DNA from: Pseudoalteromonas sp. NC201
GTDB lineage: Bacteria; Pseudomonadota; Gammaproteobacteria; Enterobacterales; Alteromonadaceae
DNA: 64,000 nucleotides
Assembly: GCF_002850255.1 (NCBI RefSeq)
Contig: NZ_CP022522.1
Coordinates: 3,822,501 to 3,886,500 of the forward strand
Reading direction: 5' to 3'
Each line of letters begins with the position of its first letter. Positions within the stretch are counted from its first letter, which is position 1. The notes under the pieces were generated by a model that ran no database searches, was not told the DNA's origin, and worked only from the letters and a program-made list of their open reading frames with translations. Made by a program: the position numbers and the translations under genes. This document shows positions 9,315 to 19,159 of this stretch, one piece after another.

Positions 9315-11867
9315 GTGTTGAAGTTAGAAGAATACTATCAGGACGTGATCTTGCTCGCCGAAGGCGGAATGAGCAAAGTGTACCTTGCTACCGACAAAAA
9401 ATTAGGCCGCCGAGTAGCGGTAAAGGTGATATCACTAACTCAGCACACGCAATCAGATGCACTCAACGAAGCCCGCCTGTTAGCGCGTTTTAACCATCCA
9501 AACATAGTACAAATTTATGATGTATTTGAAAGCGATGGCCAAATGGCTTTGGAAATGGAATATGTGCAAGGTGCAACTTTACAGCACTACACAAAAACAC
9601 ACGTATTAACTACCGAGCAAAAAGTCGAGCTGCTAAGTCATATAGCCGATGGGCTGGCCTCAGCTCATGGCCAGAACATTCTTCATTTAGACTTAAAACC
9701 TGGCAATATACTGGTTAATGAACAGAGCATAGCCAAAATTGCCGACTTTGGTATTTCACAATTAGAAGACAACCAAGCCTCTCGTCCACATACCAGTTAC
9801 GGTAGTCTCACAGCAATGTCACCAGAGCAACTTCGTGATGAAACGCTAGACAGTCGCAGTGACTTATTCTCATTTGGGCTAATAGCTTATCAATTGTTAG
9901 CAGGACATCATCCTTATTTCGAACAAGCTGACGATGGTAGTGACAAGTCTATTGCTGAACAGATCAAGTTCCAGCCATTAAAAGCCAGTGCTAAACGTAT
10001 TTTAGATATTCCCCCTGCACTGGCACAGCTCATTGATCGCTTATTGCAATACGACAAAAACGCTCGCCCAAGTAGCGCGAATGAAGTCAGTCAGCAGCTA
10101 AAGCAAATTTTACACGCCTTTAGCTACGATAACAGCGAAGCGACAGTGTCACTTGAACAAATAGAGCTACGAGATAGAGCCAGAGAGAAAGCCAAAGCAC
10201 GTAAAAAGCAACTAGGTATTGCAGTATTTTTCACCTTTTTAGTGTGCTTAGCCGTTGGTGGGTACTGGTATTGGCAGGAAACCAAACCCAAGGTTTATAT
10301 TGCAGCGCTACCGATAAAATTCACAAACTCTTTTCAACTACTTGAAGCGCATCAACAAAACATCGAGTTAGCAATTAACGACGCACTTAAACAACATTTT
10401 TTAAGTAATGATGATTACGTCTTCATTTCAGACAGTGAAGTAGAGCAAACACAAAAATTTATTGGTGTTGAAGCACCATTAAAGGCATTGGGGCGAGCGT
10501 TAAATAGTAATGAGCTCATTACGATAAAACTAGACTGTAATATTCAAAGCTGTGACATCGTTATCGACTTAGTTGATGCGTCTAATGGAGCCTTGATTAA
10601 TGGTGCGCGAACAATGACCTCGAGTGAAAACTACAGCCATGTTTTTGCTATTACAGCCTCGGCCCTCACTTCATTAACCGGAGGCTCAACTGATTTAGCC
10701 ACTAGCAATAAAACATTACTGAATAACTACGCCACACTGCATGATGCTAGCTTAGTACAAGGGGCGGACCGCGCTGCGATATTAAAAGAGTTAACAACGC
10801 TGATTGATACTGCGCCGGACTTCCTGCCGCTGTATTCACTTTACTCTGAACTCGCAATTCAGTTGTATACAGATAGTTCAAATGATCAAGTACTTCTAAA
10901 CTGGGAGCAAGTATTACAGCAAGCCCCCAAGAGATTAAAGGCAAGTACAATTATTCAAACTTCCTATCTCGAGTTTTATGCGTTTGTAAAAGACAAGAGC
11001 CGTGCCAAAGGAACCTTTTTAGCCATTCAGAATTCAGTCAAGGACGAGTATCAAAAGCATGCACTTATCAGCATCTACTATAATTTAATAAACGATTACG
11101 CTTCGGCGCTTCATCACATTGAGCTTGCCTATGAACTTAGACCGACCTTAAAAGTCATCCGCAATGCAGCCTTGCTCAACATGAAGCTTGGCCAGTATGA
11201 AGAAGCCTTACCTTACTTACGAGCAGCCAGCCACTACGGCCCTGACAACCTGAAAACACTAAAGGCCATTGCCGATATCTCTCTTCTACTTGGTAAGCTC
11301 CATGACGCAGAGAAATCTTATCAAGCTCTAGTTAATCGCTCATATACAAGTACGGCTACCTTTAATAATTATGCCATTGTATTGATGCTCTTAGGTGATT
11401 TAGAACGGGCACTAGAGTTTGCTGAACGAGCGACTCAGTTGGCGCCCAGCAATGTAGAAATCTTACTTAACTATGCAGACATTTACTCCCTAATGGGCGA
11501 GAAGGCGAAAGCCAGTGAAGTGTATCAGCAAATTTTAGCCAGTGCTCCAGCAAGCCAAGTTGAAGTCGTACGCATTCAAGCTTTGGCACACCTAGGTCGG
11601 AACCAAGAGGCATTAATAGCAATTGATGAATATTTGGCAGAGTACCCCGATTCAGCCGAGGCTTTTTACGTAAAATCGTTAATTCAAACACTGATAGAAG
11701 AAAAGTATTCCGCGATGGCTTCACTGAAAAAAAGCATTGATTTAGGCTGGAGCCCGTCTTTTTATCGCCTGTCATGGTTCAAGACACTATGTCACTCGCC
11801 ATCACTTGAATTAAGAATTGGCACAGAACACTTTACCTATCTGTGCCAAGTGCAAATTACGAATTAG
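9315..11867 (+). CDS. Membrane Ser/Thr protein kinase with C-terminal TPR repeats
   Basis: An 850-aa Hanks-type kinase. The N-terminal catalytic domain (about 8-270) has the Gly-rich loop LLAEGGMSKVYLA, the ATP Lys37 in VAVKV, Glu52, the catalytic loop HLDLKPGN (Asp126, with Leu for the usual Arg) and DFG at 144-146. APE is replaced by SPE. A basic juxtamembrane stretch and one membrane segment (about 299-320) follow. The rest is probably periplasmic: an unknown domain (325-460), then helical TPR-like repeats (about 590-810). The start is GTG at 9315 or the adjacent TTG; the Shine-Dalgarno (AGAGAAAG) is weak. The 3' end overlaps the convergent unknown gene by 4 nt. Targets are unknown. Confidence 0.88.
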   Translation: MLKLEEYYQDVILLAEGGMSKVYLATDKKLGRRVAVKVISLTQHTQSDALNEARLLARFNHPNIVQIYDVFESDGQMALEMEYVQGATLQHYTKTHVLTTEQKVELLSHIADGLASAHGQNILHLDLKPGNILVNEQSIAKIADFGISQLEDNQASRPHTSYGSLTAMSPEQLRDETLDSRSDLFSFGLIAYQLLAGHHPYFEQADDGSDKSIAEQIKFQPLKASAKRILDIPPALAQLIDRLLQYDKNARPSSANEVSQQLKQILHAFSYDNSEATVSLEQIELRDRAREKAKARKKQLGIAVFFTFLVCLAVGGYWYWQETKPKVYIAALPIKFTNSFQLLEAHQQNIELAINDALKQHFLSNDDYVFISDSEVEQTQKFIGVEAPLKALGRALNSNELITIKLDCNIQSCDIVIDLVDASNGALINGARTMTSSENYSHVFAITASALTSLTGGSTDLATSNKTLLNNYATLHDASLVQGADRAAILKELTTLIDTAPDFLPLYSLYSELAIQLYTDSSNDQVLLNWEQVLQQAPKRLKASTIIQTSYLEFYAFVKDKSRAKGTFLAIQNSVKDEYQKHALISIYYNLINDYASALHHIELAYELRPTLKVIRNAALLNMKLGQYEEALPYLRAASHYGPDNLKTLKAIADISLLLGKLHDAEKSYQALVNRSYTSTATFNNYAIVLMLLGDLERALEFAERATQLAPSNVEILLNYADIYSLMGEKAKASEVYQQILASAPASQVEVVRIQALAHLGRNQEALIAIDEYLAEYPDSAEAFYVKSLIQTLIEEKYSAMASLKKSIDLGWSPSFYRLSWFKTLCHSPSLELRIGTEHFTYLCQVQITN

Positions 11868-12328
11868 ACTGGAGCATCTGGCTCGTCAATTATCACCCTT
11901 GGATCTTGAGAGAAATAACGCACAGCACCATTTGCGGAGTCATATTGAGCAACAAGTCTGAACTCAATTTTCGAGTTGTTATTCTCTACGAGTGTAACAA
12001 CTCTCGCATCAGGGTTAGCTGAAAGCGCTTCGATATCATCTTCACTTAGCGTATTCGCAACATTCAATGCTTCAATCTTCACCTCAACCGTAAACTCATC
12101 TTTTAATGTGCTTATAAGGTTATAATTGAAATTGTCTTGCGCTTCGGTAAAAAAAGTACCGTTTTCAGCAAAGCTCCAGCCGGCTTCATCAGTAACGAGC
12201 TTATAAGTTAGAACAGCGCTTTCACCCTGAGCTAATTTAAGTTCAACTGGTTTATCGTCATTTGAAAATATCCAGTTACCCTCAGCTTTTGGCGTCACCG
12301 TGTATTCGAGTAAAATAGGTGTACTCAT
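11864..12328 (-). CDS. Unknown small acidic protein
   Basis: A 154-aa protein I do not recognise. It has no signal peptide or membrane segment, is acidic and rich in beta-prone sequence, and starts from an ATG with AGGATAAAATA ahead of it. It converges on the Ser/Thr kinase gene and overlaps its stop codon by 4 nt. A role with the kinase is possible from position alone but nothing in the sequence shows it. Confidence 0.65.
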   Translation of the reverse strand: MSTPILLEYTVTPKAEGNWIFSNDDKPVELKLAQGESAVLTYKLVTDEAGWSFAENGTFFTEAQDNFNYNLISTLKDEFTVEVKIEALNVANTLSEDDIEALSANPDARVVTLVENNNSKIEFRLVAQYDSANGAVRYFSQDPRVIIDEPDAPV

Positions 12329-12480
12329 TATTTTATCCTTCGTTTGTTTATAGAGCTATTCGCATCTATCTAAGCACATGAATAGCAGTAATTCTATTAC
12401 AGCTGGTTACAGTTTATAGGCATAAGTCATCATAAGCTCACTATAACTGCATATAGATAATTAACTCGCGATAAATATAG

Positions 12481-12510
12481 AACAAGGGCTACCATCGGCA
12501 AGCCCTTGTT
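12481..12510 (-). terminator. Perfect 10-bp hairpin downstream of the AsmA-family gene
   Basis: AACAAGGGCT and AGCCCTTGTT flank a 10-nt loop about 60 nt after the stop codon of the AsmA-family gene. It could serve the minus-strand transcript; the T-tract is short. Confidence 0.6.
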
Positions 12511-12567
12511 TAGCTGAAATTGATTTAAAACAAACAGATGAGCTGTTTATTGAAGCGTCATAAAGAT

Positions 12568-14511
12568 CTATCCACCAAACAAACCTTTAAGTTTGTCTTT
12601 TACCTTATCCTTAACCTTGTCTTTGGCTTTGTCTTTTGCCGCTTCTTTTAGGTCTAAGCTAGTTTCAACTTTGTGGAATGGACCTTTGATCCGCACCGGA
12701 ATTTTAAAGCCGGTACTGTCATCGCTACTGGCTTGCCCCTCAATGGTATCAACAATTCCAGTCACCACACGGTAATCAACTAAAGTTTGTGGTAAATCAA
12801 CGGTGCCCTTGCCTGTCACTCGAAGTAACGGGCTTGCCAATGAGAAGTCATCGTTTTGACCTACGCCTTTGGTAAAGACAAAGGTGCCAGTCATGGCTGA
12901 GAAGTCGGTTTTTTGATCCGGATCGAAATTGGCATTGAGTCCTTGCGATACCGAAGAGAAGTCACCTTTGAGCATCTCTTTGCCCTTACGGATCATCTCA
13001 GCAAGGTTTGCGCCTTTTACGCCACCATCTTTGAACTCAAAACCTAATTTACCACCTAGGGCATTCACAAATTGCTTTTGAGTGACACCTTGTGTGTTTA
13101 ACGCCCAATTAAGACTACCTTTACCCAATACTTTGTCAAAGCCAATGGCATCGGTCAGTAGTGGCTCGGCATTAATTGCCGTTAACGCAAAGTCAGTACT
13201 GATGGTATAAGGTTTTGCAGCCGCATTTACAACAACCCTACCTTTACCCTGACCTTCATAGGCTTGGAACTTATCTAAGCTCAGTGTCGCCTTACCTGAG
13301 TTAAGCACTAAGCTGATTTGGTTTTCGCCAAGCTTAATTTCTCTCGCACGTAGCCCTGTTGAGGTGATCTTCACATTCGCATTGAGGCTATTAAGTGCTG
13401 ACAAATCAATTGCAGTGTCATCCCACACGATAGGCTGTGCTGGTGCGCCTTCTGGCTCAGTTTGCGTTTGTGGCTTTTCCACAGGTTCTGGTAAATACGG
13501 GTTAAGATCTAACATGCCAAGGTCAACGCTAGCGACAATATCAGGCTTACCTGAGAGGGTGACTTTGCTTTGACCCTTTATTACCAATTCGTCCAAGGTC
13601 GCTTCTAAGGCATTGAGAGTAAAAACTTGCCCTTGCGTCGTCATTTTAGCATTTAGGCCAAAGTCATTGAACGCATTTTCTTTGGCTTTTAGATCAACGC
13701 CCTGCCACTTAGCTAGCGCTTTTACCGAGTCGCCAGACAAGGCTAATTGACCGCGAATGGTTTTACCTTGCTCTGCAATTTCACCTTTATAGTCAAGGTT
13801 GAACAGCGCTGATTTTACTTGTTGTTCAACATTAAAGGTTTCACCTTCGATCGCCTTTGCTGGATTATCGAGTGTAGTAACTAGGTTAAAAGTTTGACCT
13901 TGAAAAGTCAGCTTGCCGTCGACTTCTAATGGTTGGTACAGTGACGATAGCATCACGCTAATGTCTAAATCAGTTACCTGATATTCAGCGCCTGTCACAC
14001 CATCAAGATAAGTCACCGAGCCACCATAAATCGCCACTTCGCCAAGGCTAACATCTAAGCCTTCCGGTAACTGCATATTACCTTTTGAGCTGGTTTGCGC
14101 CGTTGGCGTGTTTTCTGCACTGGTGGGTAGCAACTGCCAGTTAGCATTACCTTGTTTGTCGGTTTCTAGAATAATTTTAGGATTATTGATCACAAAGCGC
14201 TCAAGCTTAGCTTCACCAGACAACGCACTTAACCACGGAATATGCACGGCAAGTTGCTCCATAGCGAACATATCTGGGCGACTGCCCGTTGCCATGTTGG
14301 CAAATCGCACTTGGTTTAGCTCAATGTGCAGCGTTGGGAAAATACCGATGTCAGAGTCGCCATCGATCGACAGTTTTCTACCTGTCACTGACTCAACCTG
14401 TGACGTGACTTGGTCAATAATTGCCTGTTTGGGGATTAAAAACGGGGCTGCGATAACAAGAATAATAATAAGCGCGACAATGGCGCCTACGATTTTAACT
14501 AGCCGGTTCAT
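12568..14511 (-). CDS. AsmA-family envelope protein
   Basis: A 647-aa inner-membrane-anchored protein of the AsmA/TamB-related family, whose members span the periplasm and are linked to lipid transport and outer-membrane homeostasis. The N-terminus (MNRLVKIVGAIVALII) forms one membrane anchor, followed by AAPFLIPKQAIIDQVTSQVE and a long beta-rich body. The C-terminal AsmA_2-like part runs to about residue 600, and the last ~25 residues are a Lys/Asp repeat tail (KDKAKDKVKDKVKDK). The ATG at 14511 has AAGGA upstream and matches the usual family start; a longer reading frame from 14607 has neither. Confidence 0.87.
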   Translation of the reverse strand: MNRLVKIVGAIVALIIILVIAAPFLIPKQAIIDQVTSQVESVTGRKLSIDGDSDIGIFPTLHIELNQVRFANMATGSRPDMFAMEQLAVHIPWLSALSGEAKLERFVINNPKIILETDKQGNANWQLLPTSAENTPTAQTSSKGNMQLPEGLDVSLGEVAIYGGSVTYLDGVTGAEYQVTDLDISVMLSSLYQPLEVDGKLTFQGQTFNLVTTLDNPAKAIEGETFNVEQQVKSALFNLDYKGEIAEQGKTIRGQLALSGDSVKALAKWQGVDLKAKENAFNDFGLNAKMTTQGQVFTLNALEATLDELVIKGQSKVTLSGKPDIVASVDLGMLDLNPYLPEPVEKPQTQTEPEGAPAQPIVWDDTAIDLSALNSLNANVKITSTGLRAREIKLGENQISLVLNSGKATLSLDKFQAYEGQGKGRVVVNAAAKPYTISTDFALTAINAEPLLTDAIGFDKVLGKGSLNWALNTQGVTQKQFVNALGGKLGFEFKDGGVKGANLAEMIRKGKEMLKGDFSSVSQGLNANFDPDQKTDFSAMTGTFVFTKGVGQNDDFSLASPLLRVTGKGTVDLPQTLVDYRVVTGIVDTIEGQASSDDSTGFKIPVRIKGPFHKVETSLDLKEAAKDKAKDKVKDKVKDKLKGLFGG

Positions 14512-14710
14512 TGCTTTTCCTTCGTAAGGCTTGGTTCTCTTTATGATAACGGCTGTAGTCGAATATACCATGAATAAAGGCAAATAATTTGTACTGAGCG
14601 ATTGCAACCTTTTGACTAATCGGTATGATCCTCGCCCTTGCCAGTTTTTAGCGTCATTAGCTATATTTTACTGGTTGGTTTATTAATCAAACTTGGAGTA
14701 TCTAACCCGC

Positions 14711-15877
14711 ATGAAGAAACTGCTCGTATCACCGTCAAACATGGCCTTGGGCGAACAAGAAAGTCAGATTTATCAAAATATCCTCAAACAGGCCACGGAG
14801 ATCAGCCTTAATCTGATGGCGGTTAAGGTGGAAAATCATCCTGAAGATTTTCTTGGTTGGTGTTATGAACTGCTTGATGTGGCGAAAAATCGTATCAATT
14901 TTGATTTACTGGATGACCATCAATTACCCACAGTGAAAAAGCTACAAGATCTGCTCATCGCAGCGATTAGCTTTTTACAACTCAAGACGTTACGCATTGC
15001 GCCTTGGCCTATGGTGGCTGCATTTATTACCGGTCACAAAGAAGTGATTGTACTAGATGAGCAATTAAAACTGATTGAATACCTTAAACCAATGCGCAGC
15101 ACTCCACTTAAAGACATGATCAAAGAAGATCGCCTCGCCTTTAGCGGTAAGCATGCTGCAAATTTAGATACCAGCGTGTATCAGTTTGACGTGGAGTGGT
15201 TTGCCTCCACCAAAAGTGCAAAAGGCTTTCACCAGTTATTAGACGACCTTCCGGGTGCTTTTGATGAAGCGCTAGCCACAATCCCGGCAGAAGGTGACGT
15301 GACGCTCGAGCATTATCAGTCATTTATGGTGGGGTATTTAAGCGCTTTTGCTGGCAGCGAGGAAAAGCCAACGCTTGCACCAGCTACTCGCCTATTAGCA
15401 ATGCGTCGCCCTGATGTGTTCACTCCAATAACCTCGAGCAAGCTTGACGCTTTGTGCCAAGCGCTTGGTGTTGCTAAACTTAACAATCGCGATTTTGAGC
15501 GTTACTGGACCGATGTCGTCAGCACCATTAAAGCAATGCCATGGTATACGATGGCCGCTCCTGTGGATGAGTTTGAAACGCAACTTGCTGAAATTAAAGC
15601 GCTGCTACCATGCCTGTTTTATTACGCGGATAAAGACACCGCCACTAACTCCAATTACTTTAAGCTACTGCATAAGCCTAAGCGCAGCGGCAGCAGTGGT
15701 GGCAAAAAGACCGTACGCCGCGGTAAAGAGTCAGCTGAAGTGTTAGTCGACCGCGCACTCGCGGATGAGTCTATTCCAGAACATATTCGCGCCAAACGTG
15801 ACTCGATAGTCGCCGAAGTGGAAAAAGGCCGCAGTGTTGATGAAACCATCAGCCTAATGCGCACCATCTTTGGATAA
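14711..15877 (+). CDS. Unknown cytoplasmic protein
   Basis: A 388-aa soluble protein with no signal peptide, membrane segment or motif I can name. It is mostly alpha-helical in character. A basic, Gly/Ser-rich linker (about 325-345, KRSGSSGGKKTVRRGKES) joins a long N-terminal part to a short helical C-terminal part. It starts divergently from the AsmA gene. The ATG at 14711 is preferred; an in-frame TTG at 14693 overlaps the only GGAG. It is followed by a strong hairpin. Confidence 0.7.
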   Translation: MKKLLVSPSNMALGEQESQIYQNILKQATEISLNLMAVKVENHPEDFLGWCYELLDVAKNRINFDLLDDHQLPTVKKLQDLLIAAISFLQLKTLRIAPWPMVAAFITGHKEVIVLDEQLKLIEYLKPMRSTPLKDMIKEDRLAFSGKHAANLDTSVYQFDVEWFASTKSAKGFHQLLDDLPGAFDEALATIPAEGDVTLEHYQSFMVGYLSAFAGSEEKPTLAPATRLLAMRRPDVFTPITSSKLDALCQALGVAKLNNRDFERYWTDVVSTIKAMPWYTMAAPVDEFETQLAEIKALLPCLFYYADKDTATNSNYFKLLHKPKRSGSSGGKKTVRRGKESAEVLVDRALADESIPEHIRAKRDSIVAEVEKGRSVDETISLMRTIFG

Positions 15878-15890
15878 CGACTAGCTCAAA

Positions 15891-15923
15891 ACACAGCTTG
15901 CATTAATACTGTGCAAGCTGTGT
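15891..15923 (+). terminator. Perfect 12-bp hairpin after the 14711-15877 gene
   Basis: ACACAGCTTGCA pairs perfectly with TGCAAGCTGTGT across a 9-nt loop, 14 nt after the stop codon. The following TACTTTG is a poor T-tract, but the stem length and place suggest a terminator. Confidence 0.65.
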
Positions 15924-16127
15924 TACTTTGCACCAGCCATGTGCAACATTTATGCAAATCACTCTGCCCTACTTTCGAAACTCAGAAATTAAATGCTAAT
16001 ATTTTTAATAACATAGAATAAATTCTCCGTTATTTTCCGACATTGGCCTCCCCCTTGCACCTACTCTTTGCAAAAAATGCAATGACAACAACTGAATAAT
16101 AACTCTGCGTTCAATGGGGAAAACAGA

Positions 16128-16799
16128 ATGAAAAACAAACCTTTGCTTATGCTACTCGGCGGCCTGACTGCGTGCTTTTGTGTCTCTGCTCAGGCGGAAG
16201 TGACCGCGAATATTGCGGCAAGCTCAAATTATTACTGGCGTGGTATCACCCAGACTGATGACGGCGCAGCGGTGTCTGGCGGCTTGGATTATAGCAATGA
16301 GTCAGGGTTTTATGCAGGCACTTGGGTCTCTAACATCGACTTTGGCGACTCCGCCAGTTACGAAATGGATCTGTACGCGGGTTACGCTGGAGAAATCAAG
16401 GGCATGAGTTTTGATTTCGGTTATATCCACTACGCCTATCCCGATGCCAGTGGAGATATTGATTTTGGCGAGATTTACGCCGCGCTTGGCTGGCAATACT
16501 TTACGTTTAAACTCAGCCACTTAGCTACAGCGCAAAGCGACTCAACCACAGAAGAAGACATGCTATATGCCGAAGTGTCGGCCAGCTTCCCCATTTTTAA
16601 AGACAGTGAATTAACTCTACATATTGGTCGCTCCAGCGGAGACACAGTGCTTGAGTGGACAGGAGAAGACGACGCTTATATGGATTACGGGGTGAGTTTA
16701 TCTACGCAAGGCTTTACCTTCGGATTAGTAAAAACCGACCTAGACAGTAGCGACGATATCAAAGCATACGTAAGTTATGGATTAGATTTTAATCTGTGA
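16128..16799 (+). CDS. TorF-family putative porin
   Basis: A 223-aa outer-membrane protein of the TorF/Gcw_chp family. A signal peptide (1-23, ending SAQAEV) precedes the family hallmark SSNYYWRGITQTDDGAAVSG and alternating hydrophobic/polar strands consistent with a small beta barrel, ending in an aromatic-rich strand YVSYGLDFNL. Family members are annotated as putative porins; the solute is unknown. GGGGAAAACAG precedes the ATG, and a strong terminator follows. Confidence 0.85.
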   Translation: MKNKPLLMLLGGLTACFCVSAQAEVTANIAASSNYYWRGITQTDDGAAVSGGLDYSNESGFYAGTWVSNIDFGDSASYEMDLYAGYAGEIKGMSFDFGYIHYAYPDASGDIDFGEIYAALGWQYFTFKLSHLATAQSDSTTEEDMLYAEVSASFPIFKDSELTLHIGRSSGDTVLEWTGEDDAYMDYGVSLSTQGFTFGLVKTDLDSSDDIKAYVSYGLDFNL

Positions 16800-16863
16800 T
16801 GACCAAAGGTGAACGGCCCTGTGACAGCCGCATCACCTTATTTTTTACTTGCTGCAACACGTA

Positions 16864-16884
16864 GGGCCGAAAGGCCCTTTTTTT
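16864..16884 (+). terminator. Rho-independent terminator of the TorF-like porin gene
   Basis: GGGCC-GAAA-GGCCC with a stable tetraloop followed by seven Ts (16878-16884), a textbook intrinsic terminator for the plus strand. Confidence 0.9.
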
Positions 16885-16890
16885 AATTCT

Positions 16891-17991
16891 TCAACATTCT
16901 GAGTTTGGAACATTAAAAACGTACTGTAATTCATTGCGAGAATTGTAAAAGTGAATTGTGCAACCTGTTACCTTACTGCTGTCTCCAGACTCTGGCGGAA
17001 TTCCACCTAGATTACCAAACCGAGTCGCCGAACCATCCTTAAGTTTCAACTGTCCGAACTGACTTAATTTTTCTAGCTGGTATAAAACACACTCATTAGT
17101 AATTTCTTGCGGCCTATGAAGTGCCTGCAATAGCGTCGTAATTCTTTTCCCCCCAGCAACTCGCGAATGAGCTTTATTCAACTTCATACCCAGAAAAGGT
17201 ACATTTTCAGCATCCCAACCGATATGATCTATGCTCAACGCTAGCACATCACGAAATGAGCTAGACTCTTCATTTTCATAAAACGTCTTAGCATAAACTA
17301 GCGGTTGCTCATGTTCAGGTATACTGACTGACACACTCGCTCCAAAATGAGATAGACTCACGGAACCTCCAGTGAAACGCGCGCCTTGATAAATTCTCTT
17401 ATTAACATCAATACCGTCACCCATCCCAACTGTAATCTCAGCCAACGCAAGCTCCTCCAGTGCCATCATTTTTGAGGGGTCGAGCAAAGTTGCTAGCGCA
17501 GAATTTGATGGGCACGATTGTTCTGGCTGCTGAGCCTGGCTACGCACGTTTGACAAACCATAACGACTCACATTCTGACTTGAGGTAGTTGCTAGCACGT
17601 GCTTCATCTCTTCATAAAAACTGGCCGCCTCTGCAAAGACCTTTTTTTGCACTTCCGTTAACGAAAAGGCAGTCACTTTGACATCATAGGGTAAAAAATC
17701 TTCATGCGTAACCCAAAAACCGTAAGTCGTTCCACTTGCAGGGTGTACAAGAAAAACCTGTTTTTTTGCAGAAGTACACTGCATGTTTTCAGGGGTCATA
17801 GGCGCGCTAGGTTTTAATGGATAGCAGCTTTTTTGTGGTGCATAAGTTTTAGCCATCTTCTGAGCTTTACTTTCAGATGTACATAAGCTGCAAAACTGGC
17901 CTCGATAATCAGACGCACTCGAATTCGCAAATACAGGTCTGGTGGCCAATATGCACATCAAGAATAGCACCGCTGAGATTATACATTTCAT
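16891..17991 (-). CDS. Unknown exported cysteine-containing protein
   Basis: A 366-aa protein with a clear signal peptide (1-22, ending RPVFANS) and nine or so Cys residues, clustered near the N-terminus (FCSLCTSES, KSCYPL, MQCTS) and at the very C-terminus (TGCTIHFYN, SEC). This suggests disulfide-bonded periplasmic or surface folding. I do not recognise the family. AAGGAG lies 8 nt before the ATG. It stands alone between the porin gene and an AT-rich intergenic region. Confidence 0.75.
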   Translation of the reverse strand: MKCIISAVLFLMCILATRPVFANSSASDYRGQFCSLCTSESKAQKMAKTYAPQKSCYPLKPSAPMTPENMQCTSAKKQVFLVHPASGTTYGFWVTHEDFLPYDVKVTAFSLTEVQKKVFAEAASFYEEMKHVLATTSSQNVSRYGLSNVRSQAQQPEQSCPSNSALATLLDPSKMMALEELALAEITVGMGDGIDVNKRIYQGARFTGGSVSLSHFGASVSVSIPEHEQPLVYAKTFYENEESSSFRDVLALSIDHIGWDAENVPFLGMKLNKAHSRVAGGKRITTLLQALHRPQEITNECVLYQLEKLSQFGQLKLKDGSATRFGNLGGIPPESGDSSKVTGCTIHFYNSRNELQYVFNVPNSEC

Positions 17992-18230
17992 TTATTTAAC
18001 TCCTTTTTAGAAATGAAAGTACAAAATAATCAAAAGAAGAGACAATATACAAGTAGTTTGAGATAAGTATTAAAGTTCAAAAGTAGTGCTCTCAGCTACT
18101 GCCAAGCTATCTATGTTTACTAGGAAAAACTTCGCTATTCATTTGTTCTAATTGATAAATTTTTAACAAACTACGATACCTGGGGTTTGAATGCAACTGA
18201 TATTATAACTGGCTCAAATTTATTGCCGTG

Positions 18231-18258
18231 GTTTGCCCCAAATAACTTCAGGGCAAAC
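18231..18258 (-). terminator. Hairpin after the aldo/keto reductase gene
   Basis: GTTTGCCC and GGGCAAAC flank a 12-nt loop, 8 nt after the reductase stop codon. No T-tract follows on the minus strand, so termination is only possible. Confidence 0.4.
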
Positions 18259-18265
18259 TAATCGG

Positions 18266-19159
18266 TTATGGTACGCTATACCCGGTAGACGCCGTCCAAA
18301 TGCGATACCACTGCTCGCGACTCATGCTAAGTGACTGTGAAGCAAACGCGCTGGCAACTCGAGTGATATTTCCCGTTCCAAGCACAGTGGCGGGTTTCGA
18401 TGGATGCATGGCAAGCCATGCGTAGATCACTTGATCAATTTCAGTGCTACCAATCTCTTCACCCACTTGCTGTAGCACCGCACGCAGTCGTTCGGCTTTT
18501 TCATCTTCGCTGGAGAATATTCTCCCCCCTGCCAGCGGCGACCACAGCATAGGATTCATGCCTAGTTGTTGGCACTGATCAAGCGTGCCATCGTCAAGCG
18601 CTTTCATCTCATAAGGTGAAAACTCAATTTGGTTGGTCACTAAAGCGAAATCGAGTCTCGATTGCAATAAGGCAAGCTGGCTCGGTGTAAAGTTCGAGAC
18701 CCCAAAATGCAGCACATCGCCGTTTTGTTTGAGGGTATTAAACGCATCGGCAACTTCATCAGCATCCATCAGATAATCCGGGCGATGGATCAACAACACA
18801 TCTAACCTATCCGTGCCGAAATGCTTTAGTGACTGCTGCGCTTGAGCAATGATATGCGCCTTACTCGAATCATAGTGGTTCGCCTTTCCCACTAGTCCCA
18901 AGCTTGGAAATGCGGGCTTAATGCCACATTTAGTGATGATCCGAATGTGCTCTCGAATGCTAGGCTCAAGCGCTAAGGCTTTGCCAAACTCCGCCTCACA
19001 CTGATACTCACCGTAAATATCAGCATGATCAGTATCGCGTATTCCAAGCTCAATCGCTTGCTTTAAAAAGCGTAAATTTTCTTGCGGCGTAATTTGCCAA
19101 TCTAATAGCCGCCAAAACCCCAATACTAATGGGTCAAGTACGCGGGTGTTTGCGTTCAT
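18266..19159 (-). CDS. Aldo/keto reductase, YdhF-like
   Basis: A 297-aa NADPH-dependent oxidoreductase of the aldo/keto reductase superfamily, closest in look to E. coli YdhF. The catalytic tetrad is complete: Asp44 and Tyr49 in [14 protein letters not shown], Lys77 in IITKCG and His125 in LLIHRPDY. The motif [10 protein letters not shown] and the C-terminal cofactor-binding region follow. The natural substrate is unknown. Its ATG overlaps the purT stop codon by 4 nt, so the two are probably translationally coupled. Confidence 0.9.
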   Translation of the reverse strand: MNANTRVLDPLVLGFWRLLDWQITPQENLRFLKQAIELGIRDTDHADIYGEYQCEAEFGKALALEPSIREHIRIITKCGIKPAFPSLGLVGKANHYDSSKAHIIAQAQQSLKHFGTDRLDVLLIHRPDYLMDADEVADAFNTLKQNGDVLHFGVSNFTPSQLALLQSRLDFALVTNQIEFSPYEMKALDDGTLDQCQQLGMNPMLWSPLAGGRIFSSEDEKAERLRAVLQQVGEEIGSTEIDQVIYAWLAMHPSKPATVLGTGNITRVASAFASQSLSMSREQWYRIWTASTGYSVP

